Source: Parachlamydiales bacterium (GTDB lineage: Bacteria > Chlamydiota > Chlamydiia > Chlamydiales > JABDDJ01). Taken from it: a stretch of 64,000 nucleotides of DNA. The notes below the pieces were generated by a model. The model saw nothing but the letters and a program-made list of their open reading frames with translations, ran no database searches and was not told the origin of the DNA. Position numbers and translations under genes: made by a program. Every line of letters starts with the position of its first letter. Within the stretch, counting starts at the first letter, position 1. Location: the NCBI GenBank assembly GCA_041671045.1, contig JBAZCF010000005.1, positions 1 through 64,000 of the forward strand. Reading direction: 5' to 3'. Below, in pieces: positions 51,450 through 58,602 of the stretch.

Positions 51450-52646
51450 ATGAAAAGAATATTTTTTTTATTTCTCTTTATCTCATTACACGCTTCTTCC
51501 ATTAGAGGAGAAACTTTTAGAGTTCCCGCTACATCAGATACCACAACGCTTGGACTTTTTACACTGAATAAGACACCAGTCGTAAAAATTCGTTCTGGAG
51601 ATAGCGTTTCTCTTGAAACGTGGAATAGTTGTCTTCATGAAATGGTTTTCAATAAAACAACTCCGGCAGATGTAGCAAAATTTTATACAGAACACGACAT
51701 TCAAACAAGACGTGGCATGCACACACTAACAGGACCTGTTTACATTGAAGGCGCCGAGCCAGGAGATGTGATAGAAATTCGAGTTATAGACATAAAGTTG
51801 AATGATTTTGGATATAATTTCTTAAGCCCTACTCAAGGAATCTTATCAGAGTTTACCAAACCAAGAATCAAATATTTCAAATACAACAAAGAAAAAACCG
51901 CTACTGAATTTGTGAAAGGCATATGCTTACAACTAAAACCTTTTCCAGGGATTATCGCAGTAGCCCCTCCTCTTGATTGGCCAAATGGATGGCCTGTCAA
52001 TTTACAGACTCAAATGGGGCAACCAGTAGCTGGTGAATTTAATTCGGTTCCACCCGGACCTTTTGGCGGGAATTTAGATCAGCCCGAGCTACAAGCTGGT
52101 TCAATCATTTTCCTCCCAGTATTTCAAAATGGAGCTCTTGTCTGGACGGGGGATTCACATGCCATGCAAAGCAACGGCGAAATCGATATTACAGCTTTGG
52201 AAACCTCATATGAAGGCATTACTCTACAATTTATCGTCAGAAAAGATCTTAAAGCCGAAGGTGTATTTAACAAATCAAAACGAAAAGGAGGAGACGCTTT
52301 CAGCTGGCCGATCATTGAAAACTCTACCCACTGGATGATTGTAGGATTAAATGAGGATCTCTTTGAGGCCATGAAACTTGCCTCAAGAAATGCCATCGAC
52401 TTTTTAGTGCGCACACAAGGCTTCACGTCAGAAGATAGCTACCAATTCTTGAGTATGATCGGTGATTTCGAAATTGCTGAAGCCGTTAATGTCATTAAAA
52501 ATGTTACTGTACATATTCCGAAAGAGCCCTTCAAACGAATTGGTAAAACTTGCACTCTTTGTTCCGAGGGCTTTTTTCCACTAAAAGCTCCAAAAGTAAA
52601 TGATGATGTTACATGCAGCCCTCAAGAAGGGATTACGCTTGAATAA
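51450..52646 (+). CDS. Secreted acetamidase/formamidase family protein
   Basis: The ATG at 51450 has AAAGGAG 8 bases upstream and is preferred over the in-frame TTG at 51429. The 398-residue protein has a signal peptide (MKRIFFLFLFISLHASSIRG). FmdA/AmdA family segments are LHEMVFNKTTPADVAKFY, HTLTGPVYIEGAEPGDVIEIRVIDI, PGPFGGNLDQPELQAGSIIFLPVFQNGALVWTGDSHAMQSNGE and ITALETS. It hydrolyses short-chain amides. A secreted version is unusual because most members are cytoplasmic. The next gene begins 14 bases later. Confidence 0.87.
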   Translation: MKRIFFLFLFISLHASSIRGETFRVPATSDTTTLGLFTLNKTPVVKIRSGDSVSLETWNSCLHEMVFNKTTPADVAKFYTEHDIQTRRGMHTLTGPVYIEGAEPGDVIEIRVIDIKLNDFGYNFLSPTQGILSEFTKPRIKYFKYNKEKTATEFVKGICLQLKPFPGIIAVAPPLDWPNGWPVNLQTQMGQPVAGEFNSVPPGPFGGNLDQPELQAGSIIFLPVFQNGALVWTGDSHAMQSNGEIDITALETSYEGITLQFIVRKDLKAEGVFNKSKRKGGDAFSWPIIENSTHWMIVGLNEDLFEAMKLASRNAIDFLVRTQGFTSEDSYQFLSMIGDFEIAEAVNVIKNVTVHIPKEPFKRIGKTCTLCSEGFFPLKAPKVNDDVTCSPQEGITLE

Positions 52647-52659
52647 CAAAGGTGGCAAA

Positions 52660-53067
52660 ATGAAGAAAATAATTACATTGCTATTTCTCAATCTATTGCT
52701 CTTGGCAACAACAGGATTTGCTCAAGATATTATTCTGGATAACCAAACATCCTATCCGAATAAAGATCAGAAAAAAAATATTGCCATTCAATGGGCAGAT
52801 TCTGCAAAAGAGGTTGACGACAACAATAAAGCATTGATGTATGGCTTTAAATTAAACCCAAGCAGCATACAAAACATTGCTCAATCGGGAAAAGTCAACT
52901 TAAATATCCCTGAAAAAGCTAAGCATTTCAGAATACTCGCCTGGTCGAAAGAAGAGGGAGGTCCAGACTTTATAACCAATTGGGTCGACATCGAACCAAA
53001 CAAAATCTACAGCCTTGAACAAGATCATTTGTCCCCCACTGTTCTCATGGTAGGCTCGGGATGTTGA
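52660..53067 (+). CDS. Secreted orphan protein downstream of the amidase
   Basis: The ATG at 52660 has AAAGGTGG upstream and is preferred over an in-frame ATG inside the amidase gene. The 135-residue protein has a signal peptide (LLFLNLLLLATTGFA-Q). The mature protein is beta-rich (FKLNPSSIQNIAQSGKVNLNIPEKAKHFRILAWS) and unassigned. It is probably in the same operon as the amidase. Confidence 0.65.
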   Translation: MKKIITLLFLNLLLLATTGFAQDIILDNQTSYPNKDQKKNIAIQWADSAKEVDDNNKALMYGFKLNPSSIQNIAQSGKVNLNIPEKAKHFRILAWSKEEGGPDFITNWVDIEPNKIYSLEQDHLSPTVLMVGSGC

Positions 53068-53165
53068 TGATAAAAAATGTGGTTTTTACTATCCAGTAAA
53101 GACTGGTGGAAGCGAGCAATTCTTGTTATTTGATTCGCAACGCGGAATAAAAAAGTAAGATTTCA

Positions 53166-53217
53166 AAGAATTTCATCCTTCTGGGGAATGATTAAGGGAC
53201 AGCTGTCCCCTTAAGGT
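53166..53217 (+). repeat. REP-like palindromic repeat, copy D (degenerate)
   Basis: CAAAGAATTTCATCCTTCTGG looks like a decayed hairpin 1 of the copy E type. GGGGAATG and a palindrome around ACAGCTGT (TTAAGGG 53192-53198 with CCCCTTAA 53207-53214) follow, with one unpaired base. Just upstream (53068-53165) a short open stretch GGSEQFLLFDSQRGIKK may be a gene remnant. Confidence 0.6.
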
Positions 53218-53301
53218 TTCATCGAGGGGTATTTTCCCTAACTTTTCATTTAACTTCATCTCATTATATAAGAGACGTAATGTGTAGAAAAATTTTTTAA
53301 A

Positions 53302-53445
53302 TTACCTTTCTGATAGCTGCTTTAGCTCTGTAATTGTAGGCGGGGTTTTTGTGATTTCTTTGCGCATGAATTTCAGTTGATGTTGCTCCAAAAAACTTAG
53401 TGCTTTTTGACAAGTTGAACATTTAGAATATACGTAGAAATTTTG
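53302..53445 (-). pseudogene. ArsC/Spx-like gene fragment
   Basis: The minus-strand frame reads FYVYSKCSTCQKALSFLEQ, then KEITKTPPTITELKQLSER and a stop. This is the N-terminal 45 residues of the same family as the intact gene at 20982, including the C-x-x-C. There is no start codon upstream (preceded by CRQN-like sequence), and the C-terminal two thirds are absent. Not functional. Confidence 0.8.
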
Positions 53446-53472
53446 TCGAGGCGAAGCTTACGTATCAGGATT

Positions 53473-53530
53473 CCAAAGGATGTCATCCTTTGGCAGGGGG
53501 ATTATTAAGGGGGACAGCGTCCCCCTTAAT
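53473..53530 (+). repeat. REP-like double-hairpin repeat, copy E, abutting tRNA-Leu
   Basis: Hairpin 1 pairs CCAAAGGATG with CATCCTTTGG perfectly around a single T. CAGGGGGATT and hairpin 2 (ATTAAGGGGGAC 53504-53515 with GTCCCCCTTAAT 53519-53530) follow. It ends on the base before the tRNA and may double as its terminator. Compared with copies A and C, both hairpins have changed on both arms. Confidence 0.8.
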
Positions 53531-53613
53531 TGCCGAAGACCGGACTCGAACCAGCACCTAGTTTCCTAGAGTAGATTTTGAGTCTACCGCGTCTACCATT
53601 TCGCCACTCCGGC
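53531..53613 (-). tRNA. tRNA-Leu (anticodon CAA)
   Basis: The 83-base RNA reads from 53613 downward. The acceptor GCCGGAG pairs with CTTCGGC, and the discriminator is A. The anticodon stem GTAGA/TCTAC encloses the loop CTCAAAA, giving anticodon CAA. There is a long variable arm (CTAGGAAACTAG type) and a T-arm with GGTTCGAGTCC. CCA is not encoded. The class II variable arm and anticodon make Leu certain. Confidence 0.95.
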
Positions 53614-53670
53614 AGAGTAGGGATGAAGTTAGTTTAGGAGAAGGGAGGATTTTGGGGAAGAGAATTTTGA

Positions 53671-54474
53671 TTAATTGCGGTAAAGGGGCTGAGGAGTGTA
53701 GGTGACCCGAGTATTTTTCGATTCGTCCCATCGAACTTGGATAGATAGGTAGGGGAAGTTGTGGGTATTGTCTTTGTTGCGGCCTTCATAGGAGAGGTAA
53801 GTTTTGATGAAGATTTCTTTGTTAGAGAGGGGTTTTGTTCTGAGGTCGCTTTTATCGGAGATTTGGAAGGCGGTGAAGTCTTTATCTGCACTTTTTGAGG
53901 GGTGTGAGGTGTAGTAATCCCTGATCCATTCGATAATCTTTTGAGGTTGCCGTTCGTAGTTTTGGACGTAGAAGGAGACTTCGGCCCCCATGATGTGTTT
54001 TGAGGAGTAGTTTTTTGGAGAGGGGTCTACGTAGGCATTATGTTCGGGGCAGCGGTGTCCGCTGGTGATGATGACAGGTTGTTGAGCTCGGTTTTGTATA
54101 TAGTTCAAGATATCGATCAGAATAGGATAGACAAATTCCTTACCGTCGCGCACGGGGAGGCTATGTTGCATGTCGCCTTCGCAGTCGTAAATGCGATGTT
54201 TCTGTCCGTTTTTATCTAGGATAAGAGGGGGGTTGCATAAGCAGCCTTTGCAGCGGAAATGGTATTTGGTGATAGCATTTGGATCTTTTGAAGTCCAAGG
54301 GTAGGCAGGTGGAGGCTGTGAGTGGGCAGCCAAGGGGATGAAGCGGAATTCGTCCTGTTTGCGGGTGATGTATTCACCGGTTTGAATGTTCTGAGGAGTG
54401 GATACAGGGGTGTTTTCAGGGTTTCCGCAGGCAGTCAAGAGCAAAAGTAAAAATGATTTTTTTAAGATCTGCAT
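53671..54474 (-). CDS. Lipoprotein with degenerate M15 (DD-carboxypeptidase-like) domain
   Basis: The 267-residue protein has a lipobox LLTAC (Cys16). The central segment IITSGHRCPEHNAYVDPSPKN followed by SSKHIMGAEVSFYV mirrors the peptidase M15 zinc region (S-x-H-x-x-G-x-A-V-D). Ser stands where the zinc-binding Asp is expected. A paired-Cys loop (HFRCKGCLCNPP) lies upstream. It may be a non-catalytic peptidoglycan-binding relative, or the ligands may be supplied differently. It faces away from the HAD gene. Confidence 0.65.
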   Translation of the reverse strand: MQILKKSFLLLLLTACGNPENTPVSTPQNIQTGEYITRKQDEFRFIPLAAHSQPPPAYPWTSKDPNAITKYHFRCKGCLCNPPLILDKNGQKHRIYDCEGDMQHSLPVRDGKEFVYPILIDILNYIQNRAQQPVIITSGHRCPEHNAYVDPSPKNYSSKHIMGAEVSFYVQNYERQPQKIIEWIRDYYTSHPSKSADKDFTAFQISDKSDLRTKPLSNKEIFIKTYLSYEGRNKDNTHNFPYLSIQVRWDESKNTRVTYTPQPLYRN

Positions 54475-54584
54475 CTATTTCACAGATATGTTTAGCTTAT
54501 GTGAACTATATCCGAAAAAAGGAATTAGTGAACTAATATTCTATTTGAGATAATATGACTGCTTGTTTTTCAAAGGTGAGTGAA

Positions 54585-55256
54585 ATGGAAGAATATCAGT
54601 TATTCATGTTTGATTTTGATGGTCTCTTAGTAGATACGGAAAGGGGGCATTATGAAGCTTACCGCCGCATGTGCAGAAATAGAGGAATCGATTTACCATG
54701 GGATTTTACGAAATATTGTAGTTTTGCTCACTACAGCCATGATGGATTGCAGCATGCATTGTATAAAGAGTTTCCTGAGTTATTAGAGCAGGAGCCGACG
54801 TGGTTAGTTCTATATAAAGAGAAAACTAAAGCCATTATTGAACTTTACCATGAAGGAGCCATTACGCTTATGCCGGGGGTGGAAAAGTTCTTAACATTGT
54901 TGGCAGACAAAGACTATAAGCGCTGTGTAGTCACACATTCTGCAAGCGAGCTTGTTCAGGTATTGCGTAAGCAACATCCGATCCTAAATACCATTCCGTA
55001 TTGGATTACACGTGAACACTACAGTAAGGCTAAGCCGGATCCTGAATGTTATATCACTGCCCAGCGTCAGTTGATGGATCCTGATGGCAAGGCTGTCGGG
55101 TTTGAGGATACAGTCCGTGGGTTGCGTGCTGTGATGGGAAGTGGTGCGCAAGGGGTACTGGTCACTTCCATGGAGTATCCGGAAATTCCTCATGTGGTCG
55201 AACAAGGCGCCTTGCATTTCGCTTCAATGGATGAGGTTAAAGCCCAGTGCTTCTAG
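54585..55256 (+). CDS. HAD-superfamily phosphatase (phosphoglycolate-phosphatase-like)
   Basis: The ATG at 54585 (AAAGGTGAG upstream) is preferred over an ATG 10 codons earlier. The product has 223 residues. HAD motif I is FMFDFDGLLVDTE (nucleophile Asp in DFDG), motif II is VVTHSAS, motif III lies in SKAKPDPECY and motif IV is GFEDTVRG. The cap is alpha-helical (HAD-IA). Its position next to truA, ispD, lpxG and swib corresponds to C. trachomatis CT464. Confidence 0.85.
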   Translation: MEEYQLFMFDFDGLLVDTERGHYEAYRRMCRNRGIDLPWDFTKYCSFAHYSHDGLQHALYKEFPELLEQEPTWLVLYKEKTKAIIELYHEGAITLMPGVEKFLTLLADKDYKRCVVTHSASELVQVLRKQHPILNTIPYWITREHYSKAKPDPECYITAQRQLMDPDGKAVGFEDTVRGLRAVMGSGAQGVLVTSMEYPEIPHVVEQGALHFASMDEVKAQCF

Positions 55257-55265
55257 TTGTGAAGA

Positions 55266-56024
55266 TTAATAGAGGACATCCACTAAAAACAGACCGTGAG
55301 CAGGCGCTGCTGAGCCTGTAGCGGTTCTATTTCTTGCAGATAGGAGGGCAGGGATGTCGTCAGCGCTGCGTTTCTTTTTGCCTACTTCGATCAGGCAGCC
55401 GGTAATATTACGGACCATTTTATACAAAAAGCCATTTCCTTCGAATTCTAAGGCTAAGCCGTCAGAAGTTGTAATAGCATCTAATCGGTAGATTGTGCGT
55501 GTGGTATCCGTTTCCGGTTTGCTGCTGTCCCGGATATTTGCAAAAGAACAGAAATCATGAGTACCTACAAAATAAGGTATGGCCTGATGCAAGGCTGCTA
55601 AATCGAGGGGTGCAGAGATATGCCAGCTATAGAGACGTGTAAAAGGGTTTGCTAAAGGGTTTAAAGTCAGATGGTAACGGTAAATTTTCTTAGTTGCGCT
55701 GTAACGGGCGTGAAAATCATTCGAAACAGGTACGATTTCTTTGATGCGAATTTGAGGAGGCAGGAGACCGTTTAAGCTTCCTAAGACTTTGAATAGGGGG
55801 ATGGGTTTTGAAGTGTGAAAATGGGCTGTTTGGGCAAGGGCGTGAACACCTGCGTCGGTACGGCCGGATCCCACAACATAGGCGGGTTGGCGAAGTATTG
55901 TGGTAAGTGCTTCATTTACAAGTTGTTGTATTGAAGTAATTTGGGGTTGTATCTGCCAGCCGCCAAAGGGCGTTCCATCGTAAGCCAACACCATTTTATA
56001 GGTGTATTTTTCAGGATCATTCAT
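55266..56024 (-). CDS. truA: tRNA pseudouridine(38-40) synthase
   Basis: The 252-residue protein has YKMVLAYDGTPFGGWQIQP at the N-terminus and the catalytic loop GSGRTDAGVHALAQ with Asp57. KKIYRYHLTL, GTHDFCSFAN and the FLYKMVRNITGCLIEVGK motif follow. It isomerises uridines in the anticodon arm of tRNAs. The ATG overlaps the ispD stop by four bases, so truA, ispD and the upstream phosphoesterase form one operon, as in Chlamydia. Confidence 0.95.
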   Translation of the reverse strand: MNDPEKYTYKMVLAYDGTPFGGWQIQPQITSIQQLVNEALTTILRQPAYVVGSGRTDAGVHALAQTAHFHTSKPIPLFKVLGSLNGLLPPQIRIKEIVPVSNDFHARYSATKKIYRYHLTLNPLANPFTRLYSWHISAPLDLAALHQAIPYFVGTHDFCSFANIRDSSKPETDTTRTIYRLDAITTSDGLALEFEGNGFLYKMVRNITGCLIEVGKKKRSADDIPALLSARNRTATGSAAPAHGLFLVDVLY

Positions 56025-56683
56025 ATTAAGAATGACTCGGCTAGGGGGATATCCTCCGGCGTTGTCAATTTGATGTTGCTGTAACTACCCATTACAAGGG
56101 TGGGGCGATGTCCAATGCGTTCCACTAAAGCGGCGTCATCGGAGGCATCGAATTGGGTATTAATGGGGTCATGGAAGGCTTTCAAAAGAAGATCTAACGT
56201 GAAAATCTGGGGTGTCTGCGCTTCCCAAAGGAGATTGCGGTCGGGAGTTTGCTCGACATGACCGGAAGTGCTGGCGAATTTAATGGTAGACTTAACGGGT
56301 ACGGCGGCTAAAGCGGCACTTGAGAGGGTTGCAGCGGCGATGATGCGTTCCAGTAGGGGTAAGTCGATGAGAGGGCGTGCGGCATCGTGAACGGCGATAA
56401 GTTGAGGTTTGGTCTTAAGGGCTTTTATTCCATTTAACACTGAATCTTGACGCCTTTTTCCAGGTAAAGCGAAAGTGACGTCATGTTGTACATAAGGGTG
56501 GTAAGCTTCTGCGCAGACAACAACAATTTCAGTGAGATGGGGAACTTGTTCAAAGAGATCAAGTGAATAGTTGATGACGGGCTTGCCTTTCAGTGAAATG
56601 AATGGTTTGGGAATAGATCCACCCATGCGTGTAGCAGAACCGCCTGCAAGAAGGATAAAGGCCACTGAAGCATTTTGCGTCAT
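56021..56683 (-). CDS. ispD: 2-C-methyl-D-erythritol 4-phosphate cytidylyltransferase
   Basis: The 220-residue protein has the CTP-binding loop LLAGGSATRMGGSIPKPF (Arg19, Lys26), GKRRQDSVLNGI, VHDAARPLI and KSTIKFA. DASDDAALVERIG and NIKLTTPEDI also match the family. It makes CDP-ME in the non-mevalonate isoprenoid pathway. It overlaps lpxG and truA by four bases on each side. This matches CT462 in the conserved chlamydial block. Confidence 0.95.
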   Translation of the reverse strand: MTQNASVAFILLAGGSATRMGGSIPKPFISLKGKPVINYSLDLFEQVPHLTEIVVVCAEAYHPYVQHDVTFALPGKRRQDSVLNGIKALKTKPQLIAVHDAARPLIDLPLLERIIAAATLSSAALAAVPVKSTIKFASTSGHVEQTPDRNLLWEAQTPQIFTLDLLLKAFHDPINTQFDASDDAALVERIGHRPTLVMGSYSNIKLTTPEDIPLAESFLI

Positions 56684-57651
56684 GCCTGTACCAAAGTTAG
56701 GCAGAGGATTTCAGGAGGAGCGAACCAGCGCAAAGGAATTAAGCTGCCGATACCTCTATTGACATAGAGCCATTTATTTGCGGTATGGATCATGCCTTTT
56801 TTAAGGGAGGGGTTTTCCATTGAGAGGAAGCGTTTTCCTATAATAGGGAAGTTGATTTGTCCGCCATGAGTATGTCCGGAAAGGATGACAGCGCCGGGAA
56901 AATGTACTAAGTGGGGTGCGCAGTCGGGGTTATGTGCAATAATGATGCCGGGGAAGCGTTCATCCCATAGTCTAAAGGCATTTTCAGGATCAAAACGTCC
57001 TAAGGAGTATTCTCCTAATCCGGCAATGTTGAGAGCGCTTCCGTTGATTGGAATCGTTGAAGACACGTTATGCAACAGGCGGAAGGGAGTTTTAGCTAAG
57101 AGTTGGAGTAGTTCATTGTGCAATGGTACATTGTGCACATCTATGCGCATTGCATTGGGGGCTTTTGAACGTGAAAATATCTTACTTAACCCTCTGGAAA
57201 CAGCGGATTTATCGGTGGATGATATTGCATATTCACCTTCTTTATTTGTGGAGACAAATTCAGCGTAATCATGGTTTCCCAATACAGCAAATGATCCATA
57301 GCGAGCTTTAGGAAAAGAGTTAAGAAATTGACTTAGCTTTTCTTTTGACTGCGCGTCTAGCTGAGAACGACAAAGGAAATCGCCGGAAAAGATGTTAATA
57401 TCTGCTGAGAATTTGGCGGCTTTCTTCTGGACTTTAGCGAGGAATTTATCAGAACTGTCAGAGCTAATATGTAGATCGCTAAATTGTAAGATGCGGAGGC
57501 CGTCTAATTCAGCGGGCAAATCTTTAATTTTAAGCGTGACATAGTTGGTTGACAGGATATTGGGCTCGCAGTAGCGAGGCCATATGCCGATGATGGATGC
57601 TATGCAAAGAGCATCGAAAACTTTATGTGAGGAGGGTTCTGCTTTATTCAT
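56680..57651 (-). CDS. lpxG: LpxG-type metallophosphoesterase (UDP-2,3-diacylglucosamine hydrolase)
   Basis: The 323-residue calcineurin-like phosphoesterase has metal motifs RILQFSDLHIS (Asp59, His61), IFSGDFLC (Asp91), AVLGNHDYAE (Asn126-His127-Asp128) and ILSGHTHGGQI. Chlamydiae lack LpxH and LpxI and use LpxG for this lipid A step. Order and neighbours (ispD, truA, SWIB) match CT461. An N-terminal hydrophobic stretch suggests membrane association. Confidence 0.88.
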   Translation of the reverse strand: MNKAEPSSHKVFDALCIASIIGIWPRYCEPNILSTNYVTLKIKDLPAELDGLRILQFSDLHISSDSSDKFLAKVQKKAAKFSADINIFSGDFLCRSQLDAQSKEKLSQFLNSFPKARYGSFAVLGNHDYAEFVSTNKEGEYAISSTDKSAVSRGLSKIFSRSKAPNAMRIDVHNVPLHNELLQLLAKTPFRLLHNVSSTIPINGSALNIAGLGEYSLGRFDPENAFRLWDERFPGIIIAHNPDCAPHLVHFPGAVILSGHTHGGQINFPIIGKRFLSMENPSLKKGMIHTANKWLYVNRGIGSLIPLRWFAPPEILCLTLVQA

Positions 57652-57749
57652 ATAGACTAAGATATACTAATGGGATCTTTAGGACAATTGATAAATGAAG
57701 CGTAGTTGATCAGGAAATAGGCGATGATTCAGGGCAAGCAAGAAAAGGA

Positions 57750-57779
57750 TTCTCTAGCAGAAAATATTCTGCTAGAGAA
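57750..57779 (-). terminator. Strong terminator after the SWIB gene
   Basis: A 13-bp perfect stem (TTCTCTAGCAGAA at 57750-57762 with TTCTGCTAGAGAA at 57767-57779) has a four-base loop, followed on the minus strand by a T-rich stretch. It lies 10 bases after the SWIB stop. Confidence 0.85.
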
Positions 57780-57788
57780 TAAAAGAGC

Positions 57789-58079
57789 TTAGCGAGCGTG
57801 TGCTAATTCAGCATCTTTAATGTGCTTAGAAATAGCGCTTGTCAATTTGAACATATCGATTGGGCTATTTGATCCTAGCACTTTACCGAGTTTTGCATCG
57901 GGAACGATGTTACGTTTGTTTTGGGGATCTTGTAGATTGTGTTTTTTAATGTAGTCCCAGAGTTTTTTTGTCACTTCTGTGCGTGGCATTGGGCCGTGCC
58001 CGACGATTTGTGCCAAAGCTTCACTAACTTGTACAGGCTTCATGAAAGCTGAAGGTTTTTTGTCTTTTTCTCTCGTCAT
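57789..58079 (-). CDS. SWIB/MDM2-domain protein
   Basis: The 96-residue protein consists almost entirely of one SWIB domain: AFMKPVQVSEALAQIVGHGPMPRTEVTKKLWDYIKKHNLQDP, then NIVPDAKLGKVLG and MFKLTSAISKHI. SWIB is a eukaryotic chromatin-associated fold that is characteristic of chlamydiae among bacteria (C. trachomatis CT460 and a topoisomerase I fusion). It may act in chromatin condensation. The ribosome site GGAG stands 8 bases before the ATG. Confidence 0.93.
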   Translation of the reverse strand: MTREKDKKPSAFMKPVQVSEALAQIVGHGPMPRTEVTKKLWDYIKKHNLQDPQNKRNIVPDAKLGKVLGSNSPIDMFKLTSAISKHIKDAELAHAR

Positions 58080-58602
58080 GATACTCTCCTTAGAGTTGAA
58101 ATAACATATTCAATTGTGTTAATCCAGTGTCCTGGTGCATTTTGAGATGTTGGCGCTGGGAAAGTAACATTGCTGAAAGGATCTAAGAGAAACCTTTCTT
58201 TCCCGGTGTTTCAGTCGAAATCTTATCTTTGTACCCTTGTCAAATCGACAGGTCAGCGCTAGATTAGGCATCGAATCAACCCTAATTCGCCATACATGAC
58301 ACTTGTCGCTTTTTTAACTGGGGCTTGGTTAATAGTCAAAACATTTATATAAATTTTATAGGTCTGAGTGTGTGAAGGGAATCCTGAAAAAGGTATATCT
58401 CATTGAGAATAAATGAGGTAGTATAATATTCACAAATAGAATAAACATAATTAAAAGAGAATGCATCCCTTATATTTGGATTTTGTGACACCCTTTGATG
58501 CAACCCATTTTTTTTATTTATTGCATTTGTTGAGACACCCCGTTAAGCTCCTTAAATATATTTTGAACATCTAATGAGACTTTAGGGTTTGGAGAAATCA
58601 AT
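58080..58602. other. Divergent intergenic region with nested hairpin
   Basis: This 523-base spacer lies between the divergent SWIB and UGP3-like genes. A nested hairpin (GGGAAAG 58158-58164 with CTTTCCC 58198-58204, inner GAAAGG with CCTTTC) lies about 80-125 bases upstream of the SWIB start. It could be in its 5' leader. The remainder is AT-rich and without recognised genes. Confidence 0.4.

Noticed and set aside
53634..53891. Minus-strand frame overlapping the M15-like lipoprotein
   Set aside because: Alternative phase of a convincing gene; Ser/Thr/Lys low-complexity output.
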